From Bathynomus jamesi (Eukaryota; Arthropoda; Malacostraca; Isopoda; Cirolanidae), in the NCBI GenBank assembly GCA_023014485.1, contig JAJOZX010009469.1, positions 62,001 to 126,000 of the forward strand: 64,000 bases of DNA, given 5' to 3'. Shown in pieces: positions 35,566 through 50,569 of the stretch (positions within the stretch are counted from its first letter, which is position 1; each line of letters starts with the position of its first letter). A program made the position numbers and the translations under genes. The notes below the pieces were generated by a model. That model did no database searches. It was not told where the DNA came from and saw nothing but the letters and a program-made list of their open reading frames with translations.

Positions 35566-36697
35566 CAGTGACATATAATGAACAAAAGGTTATTATTATT
35601 ACGGAAGTCTTATTATTATTACAGAAGAACTGTCAATTTGAAAATGTAGAGTGGTTATGATAGGCCTACCGGGGAATTTCCACTTAAAACAAAAGGTAAC
35701 GCGCCGTATGCTTTACCTCAAGGGTGGTGTGGAAACAGCATATATTTCTTATTTTGTGTCTGATTTTCAACTTATGGTAGCGACCCCTAAAAATTAATTT
35801 TTTTAATTCAAAATTTGCAGGCATTACTTTTTTACCAAATTAAACATAATCAGAGGGTGGCCCGAAAAAAATTCCTAAAAAAATTTTTCGGTCAATTTTT
35901 GAATCACATGTGTTGTGTATTTTGTTTTATATAGAATTCTTTTGTACTATCTGTATTATTTTTGATACGTATATATACATATGTTAAATAACACTATTTA
36001 TTCCTGTTTTTAATGCAATTCTCCTCTACTGCTGTAATATTTTTTATGTAAATATATATAACTCGTATTATCAATATTTTTGCACCTAATATGGAGACAT
36101 ATTTTGTATTTCAATATATATTAAATAGTCAGAACGCTGTAGCTGTGTTTTATTTGTACCATTCAAACAAACATCATTGGAAATGAAGGGAATATATACT
36201 GTATATAAGCGATACAGTGTGTGTGTGTGTGTGTGTGTGTGTGCTTGAGGCATATCGATGGTAATTTATATGCACGTAAATAACTGTACGCCCTATACGA
36301 CTGGCTGTGAGGTGAACGGTTGCCTTCTAAGTCTGATGGCTGTGATGCTGAAGACACCATTATGCGATGCTCCATGGATACGAACGGATGGATCTTCTCT
36401 CTATTATAATAAGATTTAAAGATATATTTGTATATTAAGACAAAAGATTTGGTTTTGGTTCAGATTTGGTTCACCATATTTCAGTTTTTGATTAAAAGAG
36501 CGCCTAGCCACCAATACATTACGATGCTGAGGAAATCAAAATGCTTTGAGACACCGCAGTGAAAGAATATCTCTACTCCTTCTGGTGTTTAGGCTACCCA
36601 CATACCCACATGCATATATATATATATTATATATTTTTTTTTGGCCTGAGCATCCAGGTTAGGTTACCCCTTGGAGTTCACATACATACAACTCATG

Positions 36698-36734
<37 letters not shown>

Positions 36735-36737
<3 letters not shown>

Positions 36738-37637
36738 GGATGGGAACTGATAAATTTTTAAGTCCAGTTTTCGATTTCAGTTTAAATTTGTAAAAATATC
36801 GATTTCAGTTTCGATTTAAGTTTTTAATGTTTTTTCGATTTGAGTTTATTTTTCGATTCAAGTTTTATATTTTTCGGTTCGATTCAGTTTAAATTTCTAT
36901 TCCAGTCTTTTTTTCAGATTTCTTTAAGAATTTCTTTGTACTATTTATATTATTTTTTGGGGAGTACCCTATTGACAAATTCAGATTTAATTTTATATTT
37001 GTGTTTGCATTCGATTCCTGTTTTCCAAAGAGAGAATGAATCTGAAAAGAGAGAAAAGCCGTTCCACACTAACGTTCCGTTAGTGTGGAAAAGCTTTTTT
37101 CTCTTTTCAAATTGATTTTAAGTCAATATTTTATATATTTTATACATGTTGTGGGCTTTAAAATTTAAAAAGTGTACGAATTAATAAAACATTTCGAATT
37201 GAAAGTTTTTTGTCAAATAAAACTATGTGAAAGAAATGAAGCGAATAAGTAAAAAAAAAAAATGAGTATTTCGTGCTGATTCAGTTGGCTATAGATGCTT
37301 ACATGTTTAATCATGTTTAATAAAAGCCGTTCCACATCGAATTAAAGAAAAAATGGATATTTCAAATACATTCAAATGTTAAGTCGCAAAAAAAGGAAAA
37401 TAATTCACGTTATTTATCCTTTTTTGCAATCCAAATGCTCCTCAAAACTGAAACGCAAAACTTATTTTTAATCTATTCGAATTCAGATTTCAGTTTTTGA
37501 TTGTTTGTCAATTTCAGTTCGAATTTCAATTTTAGTTGTCAGAATTTTTTTCAATTCGAGTTTTTTCCGCTTTCACTTCATAAAATAATATCAGTTTTCT
37601 CAGTTTATCGATTCCAGTTCGATTCAGTTTTCCATCC

Positions 37638-37640
<3 letters not shown>
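36735..37640. mobile_element. MITE-1 (unit 4)
   Basis: 906 bp, same termini, TA-tract flanks and hairpin. Confidence 0.8.
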
Positions 37641-37709
<69 letters not shown>

Positions 37710-37724
37710 ACGCTTTGCTATACA

Positions 37725-37892
37725 CAGAGATGGGCACCGTTACTCAAAATTGGCGAGCGTTACCGTTACTCGTTACTCTCTTAAAATGACCCCGGCGATA
37801 CCGATACATCGTTACTTTGAAAATATCTTAAGACGATACCGATACTCATTACAGTAACGTCGTTACTTTCGTTACTCGTTACATTGGTAAAT
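37725..37892 (-). mobile_element. hAT 3' terminus (unit 4)
   Basis: Same terminus and GTTACT cluster as unit 1. Confidence 0.8.
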
Positions 37893-40280
37893 TCATATAT
37901 CATAATTGTATATCGTAATTAGAATATTAAAGCAAGTATAAAAAGTATGTAAAAACAAACGCAACTGTTTTTAGATAAATGGAGGTTTATTTCTGACAAA
38001 CAATGATAACGACATTTTTGACAAAAAAATATTATTTGAATAACAGAAAATTAAACATAGAAGTAAACAGAAACATTTCAATAGCAGCTGATGTAAAATA
38101 ATAAAAAACATTTCCAAAAATATATTCTAGCTGAGAGGTATAGGATTAAATTTTAAGTGTAGCTAGGAGCCTAGGGTTTCCTTTTAGCATTACTAATTTT
38201 TCGAACGTGTCGGAAAGATTTCCTCTCTTAGGGGCATGAATATGTCCTGCATAGCTGAAGAGACGCTCAACAGGAGCCGAGGAAGGAAGTGGAGTATTGT
38301 ACTTGAGGAAGAGCTTCTTAATTGAAGGATAGCCATCAAGTGACTGCAGCTGCAGTGCAGTGCTGTCATCATTGAAGTATTTCAACACTTCCATCTCTGA
38401 TGCTGTGGTGTCTTCTTTCTTGACGTCAGCAGGAGCATGACCATATTCAAAGAAATCGTCGCTACTGCTATGAGCACCATCATCTGTCTTAGCTGGCTCC
38501 TCAGGTGATCTGTCACTGTCACTTTCATTTTTAATTGCTGATAGCAGCATGTTTTGCACCATTTTTCTACATGCCTCATTGTTTGTTCGCTCGCTTATAG
38601 TGAGCCACTTGCACTTGAAGTGTGGATTTGTTAATGCAGCAATAATTGCAACATTGGCATCTCTGTCAAGTTCCAGGAATTTCTTGAATCGATTTCTGAA
38701 TCCACTACTTAATGCTTCTACTAATGGGTGGCTGTATCTCAATGATGATAGAGCAATTCTTTCAAGTTTTTTCTCAACAGCAAAGAGAGTAGGGATAAGA
38801 CAACCGTAGTAGCAGTTCTGATCTCCTTGAAGGCGATCCAGTGCCACAGCCAAGGGTTTTACCACAGTAGTGTATTCTTTTAGGTACTCAATCTCCGACT
38901 CCTTGAATGCGGGCAGCTTTAAAGCACACATGAGTTCATTCAATTTAGCTTTATTACTCAGAAGCAGTACAAGACTGTCATGCAGGCTATTCCACCGCGT
39001 AGGATACGGGAGTCTCAACTGACAGTTTAATACACTGGATATTACTTCGGATGTTTTTGGTTTACCCGAACAATTCCATAGGGCAGAACATTTGCCCATA
39101 GCCGAGAGGTGGATCTTTGGACTTGACCTGTTAAGGATTTTTTCAAATCTGTTGTACAAACAAGGCTAATGGTATGCGATGCACACCTTTTGTGGCTTGG
39201 AAGAAGAATGGTATCATCTGTAGAATCGGTTTCTCTTATTTTTATTGATTCTGCAGGTTCATCTTCTCTTGTTTCATCTTGGCATTCATCTTGGTCTTCA
39301 TCATCACACGCTTCTCTAGGAATTTTAAGGTCGATCCCATATTCCTTGAATGCTTTTACAAAATTTGCACCATTATCGGTGACCGTGGCTATAATTTTGC
39401 TCTCAGGGATAAAAAATTCTCTTCTAATATCGTCGAGCATTTCTGCTATTCGGTCAAATGTGTGGCTCCCTGTGAATCGTTTACACGCAAGAGTAGCACT
39501 GCATCTTTCCAAGGTCCGCTGATCCAGCTGTAAAAAAATATTAAAGCATAAGACTTATGAATTTCAAATTTTATGCAGTGTAAATAAATCATTTACATAT
39601 TATGCGATATTTTTTTCTACTTAAATATACAGTATTTGTAATATTAATAATAATTTCCAAAAGATAAAATATTTGTAATATGAATAATATTCTAAGAATG
39701 ACATACCCAGTGTGCAGTTACGCCCATGAAACTTTTATGTTTTGTGGACCATATGTCAGCTGTGGTACAGATATACCGCTGCTCAGAAAGTGTTGCAGAG
39801 ATCTTCTCACGAACAAAGGATGTCATGTCATTTAATCTGCGACCAAGTGAGCGTCTTGATAAAACTTCAAGTCCTGGAGCAATATCTGTAATAAAAATTA
39901 TCGACTATGAGTCCAAATGAAGAAATCATAAAATATTAGCTGGTAGCTACAATGGAATGACTACACCACCAAAAACAATACATCATTTAGATGTAGCACA
40001 GAAAAGGGGTCTTTGTGTCATGACTAGAGACTGGATTTTGCCCTTTTGGCCTTTTTTATTCCCGTTTATAGATTCATAGGCTTCTTTTAGAGAAATCCAT
40101 TTCGGGACCGTGGGATGTATATAATTAAATGTTATAGTGCCTATAAACGCCTATTTTGATGGTCAGTGCCTAATTTTAAAATACGTGCCTATATATGCCT
40201 TTTTTAATTTTATTGTACTAAGTAAAGCAAAATAACTCGCATTTTTTTAAAACTTGTAAGCCTAAATAGGGCAGGTGATG

Positions 40281-40282
<2 letters not shown>

Positions 40283-40345
<63 letters not shown>
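40283..40345. repeat. (TA)n tract in hAT intron 2 (unit 4)
   Basis: About 63 bp. Confidence 0.9.
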
Positions 40346-40346
<1 letters not shown>

Positions 40347-41283
40347 TGATACACCTATTATATATATATATAAAAATATAATAATCAACATTACAATTAG
40401 AAAACAATGAACACATACCCTTAAATAGGTCCTTGAATTTAGCATTCTCTACAACAGAGAGAGGTAGCATCGTATCTACGATGAAGTCCACAATCTTCTT
40501 GTCAAACTGTGACTGGCTAACTGCACACTGCTGCTTTCTTCCAAATGGCAAGAGAGTTTGATGGCATCGCTGCTTGCTGGTATTGGGGGCGCTGCTGCTG
40601 GAACTCTCGCGCTGCTTTGACCGCTTGCTGCGGTAACCATCAAAGTCCTTTTCAAGTTCGGAATGGCGGCGCTGTAATGAAGAGTAATTGTTTACAAATG
40701 GTTGTTTGAAATATAATACGTAACACGAACTGTTATATTATAGAAACAATTTCATAGTGAATGTTCAAACTTAATGGGAATGTTTCTCGCCCCCCCCACA
40801 ATATTTTGTTGCACACTTGGTATAAATGCTGGCTATGGGACTGAAATACATACATAAATACATAAAATGTTTTAACGTGCATGGCAACAGGCCCAAAGAG
40901 GCCCTTCGAGGCCATGCACGGAAATCAACCTATCATACCAATATGTTTGATTCCTATTACTACTACTTGTTACTATTAACATTACTATTGTTATATAAAT
41001 TGCTATTGTCCCGTTATTCAATTATATTTTTTTTATAAAGTTAGAGCATATTATCGAGTTATATCTTTATTAATTCATTTTTTCTAATGTGTTAAAACTA
41101 CAGTATAAGGATCACACGAATCAGTTTATTTCTAATTGTTGAAATAAAAATACACGCCGTAAAATTTAACATTTTCAAGTAAGAGTTGCCTATTACTAAT
41201 AATATGGTCATATTATCTAATTGAAATCGGCAGAAAACCTACTCAGCCAAAACACATGTCGTGCTTTAGTAAGGAAGCCACGT

Positions 41284-41293
41284 ATGTGTCATA

Positions 41294-41328
<35 letters not shown>

Positions 41329-41545
41329 TTTTGTGGGTTAGTGATGATATATCAAGGCCAGATTGAAGGGGGGGGGGTATTAAGTGTGCCCCCTCCCCCG
41401 AAATCACTCCATAAGAAATATGTGTCATAATGTGTGTGTGTGTGTGTGTTTTTTTTTTGTGGGTTAGTGATGATATATCAAGGCCAGATTGAAGGGGGGG
41501 GGGTATTAAGTGTGCCCCCTCCCCCGAAATCACTCCATAAGAAAT
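41284..41545. repeat. 130-bp minisatellite pair (unit 4)
   Basis: Two copies as in unit 1, with a shorter TG run in the second. Confidence 0.88.
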
Positions 41546-41959
41546 AGATTGCATATAGGAAATAATTTCGTTTTCAACTATTACATCATCTTATTGAGAT
41601 TTTATATGCAAATGCATGTTGATATATTGTTAATCTCTTGAAAATGGTAAATTTGTTTACATTTATGCTGACTTATTGCAATTGTTTATGTTCGAATCAG
41701 TATCTCAGGTTGTAAATTATAAGTGCAGCTGTTATTGTGTTGAATACAAGTATGAATTGGTCAAATGGTATTTTGAGAATGCGATATGATCTCCAATAGT
41801 TGATTTGATTTGAGGTCTCCAATTTCCATCCGGCCCTGATATACATGTAATTAAGGTAAATACCGAGCAAAATGTTTGCTACATTTCAAGATAACGTAAT
41901 ATTAGATATTAGATCTGATCTGATAATATTATATTATTATACAGCACTAAGCTATATAC

Positions 41960-42332
41960 CAGTGGCTCCCAACCTGGGGTCCCCGGACCCCTGGGGGTCC
42001 GCGAAGGTAGTGCTGGGGGTCCGTGAGCTTTCAATATTTCGAAAGGCTCCAATGGAAATCGTACATTTACCCACGATAAGGGCACTCAGGCTAAAATTTC
42101 AAGTTTCCTTGCTCTTGGCTGGAATTATTAATACTTTTTTAATACACTGTTTTTTTAATTGCATACTCAGTTATATGTCTTTTATTTGATAGTGAAAAAT
42201 GGGAAAACGAGTTAATTATTAGTTAATAAAAACAATTTGTTGGGTAGACGGAATCTTTCAAAAATATGCGGTCCGTGGGAAAAAAATAAAAATAAAAGGG
42301 GTCCTTGGTGGTGAAAAGGTTGGGAACCACTG
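41960..42332. mobile_element. MITE-2 (unit 4)
   Basis: 373 bp with identical termini and ctatatac duplication. Confidence 0.92.
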
Positions 42333-42927
42333 CTATATACAGTAGCTCCTTAGTACTCGGTAACGCGACCGTTATTTGTTATTTTCGTATAAATTGGTGA
42401 AATTCATGTGAAAACAAATTTATGTTTACAAATTACACGCTACATCTTACATGTAAATATATTATATAAATTATAATAAATATACATTAGATTTTACTCA
42501 CCTTTATGTGTTTTTTCAAATTAGAACAAGTAGATAACTAGATATATCAGCTCTGAGAACAACTTGTTCTTTATTAGGGCACAAGAGACAGAGGCACTTT
42601 AAAGCATTGCCGTTCCTTCTAACGATCGAGAAAAACTTCTTCGATGTAATAAGCTGTGATTTTACCCAACTATGTGCCGAAACATCTTCGAGGAAATCAG
42701 ATGTGTCGTCATCCTTCGAAGAAGAAGCTGACGAAAGGTATTCCATGTTTGACAACTTTAAACAAAGGAGATGCACACCGCACGAGTGCTACACTATAAC
42801 TGAGCTCTACCGGCAACAAGACGGATGCAACGTGACAAGGACTGAACAAGTTCTAACAAGTATGAACTGTATGATACGCCGCCGAAAGATGTATTTGTAC
42901 TTTTCACACATAAAAAACACTATGTAT

Positions 42928-45900
42928 GCAAAAAATTAATGGAAAAAGTCGATTTTTTCCATGTTTTAAGATCCAATTTTTAGACAATCTTTAATGTAGC
43001 CCTAAAATATTGTAAAAGTGAATGAAATTCATGAAATGATATATACCAACATTAAATACTATGCAAATTTTAGCTTAAAAATCGCATCATTTAGCCTAGT
43101 TTTAGATTTAGAAATGAAAATGGGACTATAAATTAACATCTATACGGTTGAATTTTTTTCAAAATATTTAACTGGAATTAGTAATTTTGGCTATAATGTG
43201 CTTTAGTTTATAGTTTTGTACAATATATATCGAAAACTAGACAAAAATCGTCCAAGAATTCCACTAAAATTCGATGTTAATGAAATGAAAATTTTGTACA
43301 AAAAAGTGATTTTCTCCGTGTTTTCAGCACTTTTTGTGCAATTTTCTTATGATAAAACTTGAACTTATCTTTTTCAATATTTTTCATTCGAATAAGAAAC
43401 TATTGATAAAAAACTGCTTTATCTTACTGTTTTCAACAATATAATGCCAAAGTAATTCAAAAATCGACGTAAAGTTTCACTGAAATGTCGATCATAGTAA
43501 GGCAAAAAATTAACGGAAAAAGTCGATTTTTTCCATGTTTTAAGATCCAATTTTTGGACAATCTTTAATGTAGCCCTGTAATATTGTAAAAGTGAATGAA
43601 TTCATGAAATGATATATACCAACATTAAATACTATGCAAATTTTAGCTAAAAATCGCATCATTTAGCCTAGTGAAATGTTTGGACGATTTTTGTCTAGTT
43701 TTCGATATATATTGTACAAAACTATAAACTAAAGCACATTATAGCCAAAAATTACTAATTCCAGTTAAATATTTTGAAAAAAATTCAACCGTATAGATGT
43801 TAATTTATACTCCCATTTTCATTTCTAAATCTAAAACTAGGCTAAATGAATATTTAACTGGAATTAGTAATTTTTGGCTATAATGTGCTTTAGTTTATAG
43901 TTTTGTACAATATATATCGAAAACTAGACAAAAATCGTCCAAAAATTCCACTAAAATTCGATGTTAATGAAATGAAAATTTTGTACCAAAAAGTGATTTT
44001 CTCCGTGTTTTCAGCACTTTTTGTGCAATTTTCTTATGATAAAACTTAAACTTATCTTTTTCAATATTTTTCATTCGAATAAGAAACTATAAAAAACTGC
44101 TTTATCTTTCTGTTTTCAACAATATAATGCCAAAGTAATTCAAAAATCGACGTAAAGTTTCACTGAAATGTCGATCATAGTAAGGCAAAAAATTAACGGA
44201 AAAAGTCGATTTTTTCCAAGTTTTAAGATCCAATTTTTAGACAATCTTTAATGTAGCCCTAAAATATTGTAAAAGTGAATGAAATTCATGAAATGATATA
44301 TACCAACATTAAATACTATGAAAATTTTAGCTTAAAAATCGCATCGTTTAGCCTAGTTTTAGACTAGGACTATAAATTAGTCTATAAATTAACATCTATA
44401 CGGTTGAATTTTTTTCAAAATATTTAACTGGAATTAGTAATTTTTGGCTATAATGTGCTTTAGTTTATAGTTTTGTACAATATATATCGAAAACTAGACA
44501 AAAATCGTCCAAAAATTCCACTAAAATTCGATTTTAATGAAATGAAAATTTTGTACCAAGAAGTGATTTTCTCCGTGTTTTGAGCACTTTTTGTACAATT
44601 TTCTTATGATAAAACTTGAACTTATCTTTTTCAATATTTTTCATTCGAATAAGAAACTATTGATAAAAATTGCTTTATCTTACTGTTTTCAACAATATAA
44701 TACCAAAGAAATTCAAAAATCGACGTAAAATTTCACAGAAATGTCGATCATAGTAAGGCAAAAAATTAATGGAAAAAGTCGATTTTTTACATGTTTTAAG
44801 ATCCAATTTTTAGACAATCTTTAATGTAGCCCTAAAATATTGTAAAAGTGAATGAAATTCATGAAATGATATATACCAATATTAAATACTATGCAAATTT
44901 TAGCTTAAAAATCGCATCATTTAGCCTAGTGAAATGTTTGGACGATTTTTGTCTAGTTTTCGATATATATTGTACAAAACTATAAAGTAAAGCACATTAT
45001 AGCCAAAAATTACTAATTCCAGTTAAATATTTTGAAAAAATTCAACCGTATAGATGTTAATTTATAGTCCCATTTTCATTTCTAAATCTAAAACTAGGCT
45101 AAATGAATATTTAACTGGAATTAGTAATTTTTGGCTATAATGTGCTTTAGTTTATATTTTTCTACAATATATATCGAAAACTAGACAAAAATCGTCCAAA
45201 AATTTCACTAAGTTAATGAAATGAAAATTTTGTACCAAAAAGTGATTTTCTCCGTGTTTTGAGCACTTTTGTGCAATTTTCTTATGATAAAACATGAACG
45301 TATCTTTCTCAATATTTTTCATTCGAATAAGAAGCTATTGATAAAACATGCTTTATTACTGTTTTCAACAATATAATGCCAAAGTGATTCAAAAATCGAC
45401 GTAAAATTTCACTGAAATGTCGATCATAGCAAGGCAAAAAATTAATGGAAAAAGTCGATTTTTTCCATGTTTTAAGATCCAATTTTTAGACAATCTTTAA
45501 TGTAGCCCTAAAATATTGTAAAAGTGAATGAAATTCATGAAATGATATATACCAACATTAAATACTATGCAAATTTTAGCTAAAAATCGCATCATTTAGC
45601 CTAGTGAAATGTTTGGACGATTTTTGTCCAGTTTTCGATATATATTGTACAAAACTATAAACTAAAGCACATTATAGCCAAAAATTACTAATTCCAGTTA
45701 AATATTTTGAAAAAAATTCAACCGTATAGATGTTAATTTATACTCCCATTTTCATTTCTAAATCTAAAACTAGGCTAAATGAATATTTAACTGGAATTAG
45801 TAATTTTTGGCTATAATGTGCTTTAGTTTATATTTTCTACAATATATATCGAAAAGTAGACAAAAATCGTCCAAACATTTCACTAAAATTCGATGTTAAT

Positions 45901-46334
45901 GAAATGAAAATTTTGTACAAAAAAGTGATTTTCTCCGTGTTTTGAGCACTTTTTGTGCAATTTTCTTATGATAAAACTTAAACTTATCTTTTTCAATATT
46001 TTTCATTCGAATAAGAAACTATTTAAAAAAACTGCTTATCTTTCTGTTTTCAACAATATAATGCCAAAGTAATTCAAAAATCGACGTAAAGTTTCACTGA
46101 AATGTCGATCATAGTAAGGCAAAAAATTAACGGAAAAAGTCGATTTTTTCCATGTTTTAAGATCCAATTTTTAGACAATCTTTAATGTAGCCCTAAAACA
46201 TTGTAAAAGTGAATGAAATTCATGAAATGATATATACCAACATTAAATACTATGCAAATTTAGCTTAAAAATCGCATCATTTAGCCTAGTTTTAGATTTA
46301 GAAATGAAAATGGGACTATAAATTAACATCTATA
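42928..46334. repeat. Inner satellite array, 5 complete monomers (unit 4)
   Basis: Monomer starts at 42928, 43502, 44185, 44758, 45434 and 46119 (spacings 574, 683, 573, 676, 685; order S L S L L), then the truncated terminal copy. The second S monomer (from 44185) has extra ctataaatt repeats in its middle (44365-44390). Confidence 0.94.
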
Positions 46335-46759
46335 CTCTTGTGCTCAGATGACAGTGAGGAGAGGAGAGCTGGGTCCAAAAGATTCTTGCATGAGGGGTGG
46401 AGATGATGACACACTTGGAGATCTTTCTGTACGTCCCAGGAAGACACCTTCCATCCATCAACCCCAGTGCTTCTTCCGTGTTGGAGCTGACAGACTGGTC
46501 TGACGGGGTATTTGAACCTCCTTTGACATGTAAACTGACTACAGCGGAAGTAAAGAAGTTCTTTGACAAGCCTATGCAAGTTCCACAGTGGCCCTGTCAT
46601 GCTCAGTCAATAGAGAGGTGTGTGAACCAAGTCACAGAGGCAGCAGGCAGGGTGTATACACATGAGAAACGTGAGGGCTATATCAGAGGCCAAGAAGCAA
46701 GTCGACGGCTGATGTCCAAGAACGAATCAAAGCAAGACTTGATGAAACCTGTTGTTTAA
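46335..46759 (+). pseudogene. Family A C-terminal exon with private deletions (unit 4)
   Basis: 425 bp. Two single-base deletions (ctgggtcc for ctggtgtcc near 46372; cttgcatg for cttgacatg near 46388) add frame changes before the shared frameshift. The conserved second frame (46397-46759) is unaffected. Confidence 0.77.
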
Positions 46760-47040
46760 ATATTTTTTTTACTGATGTCATTACTTTCTAATGTTGTTTT
46801 ATGATTACAAGGATATGTTTTATGATTACTAGGATATGTTTTATGCAGAGAAACTAAAATTTTTATAGCATTACCTGACATTTTGAGAAGCTAAAATTAA
46901 TAAATGTTGTTTTCCGAGAGCAATTTATGTGCTTTTTAATCAAACGTAGATTTACCAAGCTAAGTGTTGAGCAATCACAAAAATAATAGCAGATTTGAAT
47001 TCTTCACATCCAAAAACATATTTTTAAAACCCCTCAGTGA

Positions 47041-48264
47041 AGGAATTGGCAAAAATTAATTTTCACCTCCCAAATTGATACACCCTATTGGGATATCTCA
47101 GACAAAATAAAATGCATGTGTTTTGACACCACAGCATTGAATACAGGTCGTAGAAATGGTGCCTGTGTTCTTCTAGAACAGAAAATGAACAAACGTATGC
47201 TGTGGCTGGTCTGCAGACATCACATACTAGAAATAGTGTTAGAAGGTGTTGTTTTGCATTCATTGCCTGCATCATCAGGACCTGATATTGCAATTTTCAA
47301 ACGATTTAGAATGAAATGGTCAAAATTAGACACAAAAAACTACAGAACAGCATTAGATGACCCAAATACCATACCCAGTATTACTGATATAAAAGCAGAA
47401 GTGATTGAGTTTGCTACCACTCAACTTGAAGAACATCAACCTCGTGACGATTACAAAGACTTGCTGGAATTGACAATCATTTTCCTTGGTGGAGTACCAA
47501 AGAAAGGAGTTTCATTCAGAAGACCAGCTGGCGCTCACCGAGCAAGATGGATGGTAAAAGTCATTTATGCCATGAAAATTTGGTTGTTTAAAACACAATT
47601 TAAATTAACACCCAGAGAAGAAAAAGGCCTTAGAGATATCTACCTCTTTGCTGTACACATATATGTTAAATCCTGGTTTACAGCGTCAGTTTCAGTTCTC
47701 GCTCCTCGTCTCGATTTAGAGATGTTGAAGAAACTGCAAATGTACAAACTAAAAGATGAACGCATTGCAACTGTTGCCCTGAAGAAAATGATAAATCATT
47801 TATGGTATCTTTCAGAGGAGTTAATAGCATTTGCTTTCTTTGATGATGGCGTGCTACACCAAACTAAAAACTGAATGAAGCAAGCATTGCAAAACGGCGC
47901 CGAACCAAATCCAGAGAAAAAAGCGGTTATTGACCCTGAAGTTATTGAAAACAGAGAACTTGAAGACTTTGTTAGTGCAAATACAAAAGAATTTTTTAAT
48001 AGACTTGGTTTACCATCAACGTTTCTTAATAAGAACTCTGAAGAGTGGAATGAAGATGACTGCTAAAACAACGTAAAACAAGTCATAAGAAAAATTCAAG
48101 TTGTTAATGACAATGCAGAAAGAGGAGTTAGATTAGTCGATTAATACAACAAACTAATCACAAATGATGAAGAACAGAAACAGTATCTCCTCCAAGTGGT
48201 AAAGAAATATAGAGCTGCTCTTCCAAATAAAAACAAGAAGACAATATCATCATTAAGAAATTAA
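47041..48264 (+). pseudogene. Family B transposase-like pseudogene (unit 4)
   Basis: Same three in-frame stops (47872-47874, 48064-48066, 48142-48144) and otherwise the same open frame as unit 1. Confidence 0.8.
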
Positions 48265-49410
48265 CAGTGACATATAATGAACAAAAGGTTATTATTATTA
48301 CGGAAGTCTTATTATTATTACAGAAGAACTGTCAATTTGAAAATGTAGAGTGGTTATGATAGGCCTACCGGGGAATTTCCACTTAAAACAAAAGGTAACG
48401 CGCCGTATGCTTTACCTCAAGGGTGGTGTGGAAACAGCATATATTTCTTATTTTGTGTCTGATTTTCAACTTATGGTAGCGACCCCTAAAAATTAATTTT
48501 TTTAATTCAAAATTTGCAGGCATTACTTTTTTACCAAATTAAACATAATCAGAGGGTGGCCCGAAAAAAATTCCTAAAAAAATTTTTCGGTCAATTTTTG
48601 AATCACATGTGTTGTGTATTTTGTTTTATATAGAATTCTTTTGTACTATCTGTATTATTTTTGATACGTATATATACATATGTTAAATAACACTATTTAT
48701 TCCTGTTTTTAATGCAATTCTCCTCTACTGCTGTAATATTTTTTATGTAAATATATATAACTCGTATTATCAATATTTTTGCACCTAATATGGAGACATA
48801 TTTTGTATTTCAATATATATTAAATAGTCAGAACGCTGTAGCTGTGTTTTATTTGTACCATTCAAACAAACATCATTGGAAATGAAGGGAATATATACTG
48901 TATATAAGCGATACAGTGTGTGTGTGTGTGTGTGTGTGCTTGAGGCATATCGATGGTAATTTATATGCACGTAAATAACTGTACGCCCTATACGACTGGC
49001 TGTGAGGTGAACGGTTGCCTTCTAAGTCTGATGGCTGTGATGCTGAAGACACCATTATGCGATGCTCCATGGATACGAACGGATGGATCTTCTCTCTATT
49101 ATAATAAGATTTAAAGATATATTTGTATATTAAGACAAAAGATTTGGTTTTGGTTCAGATTTGGTTCACCATATTTCAGTTTTTGATTAAAAGAGCGCCT
49201 AGCCACCAATACATTACGATGCTGAGGAAATCAAAATGCTTTGAGACACCGCAGTGAAAGAATATCTCTACTCCTTCTGGTGTTTAGGCTACCCACATAC
49301 CCACATGCATATATATATATATATATATTTTTTTTTTTGGCCTGAGCATCCAGGTTAGGTTACCCCTTGGAGTTCACATACATACAACTCATGTATGTAT
49401 ATATATATAT

Positions 49411-50315
49411 CAGGGATGGGAACTGATAAATTTTTAAGTCCAGTTTTCGATTTCAGTTTAAATTTGTAAAAATATCGATTTCAGTTTCGATTTAAGTTTT
49501 TAATGTTTTTTCGATTTGAGTTTATTTTTCGATTCAAGTTTTATATTTTTCGGTTCGATTCAGTTTAAATTTCTATTCCAGTCTTTTTTTCAGATTTCTT
49601 TAAGAATTTCTTTGTACTATTTATATTATTTTTTGGGGAGTACCCTATTGACAAATTCAGATTTAATTTTATATTTGTGTTTGCATTCGATTCCTGTTTT
49701 CCAAAGAGAGAATGAATCTGAAAAGAGAGAAAAGCCGTTCCACACTAACGTTCCGTTAGTGTGGAAAAGCTTTTTTCTCTTTTCAAATTGATTTTAAGTC
49801 AATATTTTATATATTTTATACATGTTGTGGGCTTTAAAATTTAAAAAGTGTACGAATTAATAAAACATTTCGAATTGAAAGTTTTTTGTCAAATAAAACT
49901 ATGTGAAAGAAATGAAGCGAATAAGTAAAAAAAAAAAATGAGTATTTCGTGCTGATTCAGTTGGCTATAGATGCTTACATGTTTAATCATGTTTAATAAA
50001 AGCCGTTCCACATCGAATTAAAGAAAAAATGGATATTTCAAATACATTCAAATGTTAAGTCGCAAAAAAAGGAAAATAATTCACGTTATTTATCCTTTTT
50101 TGCAATCCAAATGCTCCTCAAAACTGAAACGCAAAACTTATTTTTAATCTATTCGAATTCAGATTTCAGTTTTTGATTGTTTGTCAATTTCAGTTCGAAT
50201 TTCAATTTTAGTTGTCAGAATTTTTTTCAATTCGAGTTTTTTCCGCTTTCACTTCATAAAATAATATCAGTTTTCTCAGTTTATCGATTCCAGTTCGATT
50301 CAGTTTTCCATCCCT
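49411..50315. mobile_element. MITE-1 (unit 5)
   Basis: 905 bp, same termini. The TA tract on its left is only 12 bp (49399-49410), showing how little flanking repeat remains there. Confidence 0.8.
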
Positions 50316-50323
50316 GATATATA

Positions 50324-50386
<63 letters not shown>

Positions 50387-50401
50387 ACGCTTTGCTATAC
50401 A

Positions 50402-50569
50402 CAGAGATGGGCACCGTTACTCAAAATTGGCGAGCGTTACCGTTACTCGTTACTCTCTTAAAATGACCCCGGCGATACCGATACATCGTTACTTTGAAAA
50501 TATCTTAAGACGATACCGATACTCATTACAGTAACGTCGTTACTTTCGTTACTCGTTACATTGGTAAAT
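50402..50569 (-). mobile_element. hAT 3' terminus (unit 5)
   Basis: Same terminus and GTTACT cluster as unit 1. Confidence 0.8.

Larger units (their letters stand above)
23569..35710. repeat. Macrosatellite unit 3 (12.1 kb)
   Basis: Third unit. The inner satellite has the same monomer order as unit 2 (short, long, long, long), which suggests units 2 and 3 are close relatives. The last base of MITE-1 is missing here (ccatccc runs directly into tatata). Confidence 0.97.
38146..42746 (-). pseudogene. hAT transposase pseudogene (unit 4)
   Basis: Exons: 42746-42502, 40671-40419, 39885-39707, 39527-38146. It has only the shared breaks in exons 1 and 4. Confidence 0.92.
35711..48409. repeat. Macrosatellite unit 4 (12.7 kb)
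   Basis: Fourth unit. The inner satellite has five complete monomers (short, long, short, long, long). With unit 5 it shares the variant gattcttg in family A, where units 1-3 read gattgttg. Two private 1-bp deletions lie in the family A segment near 46372 and 46388. Confidence 0.97.
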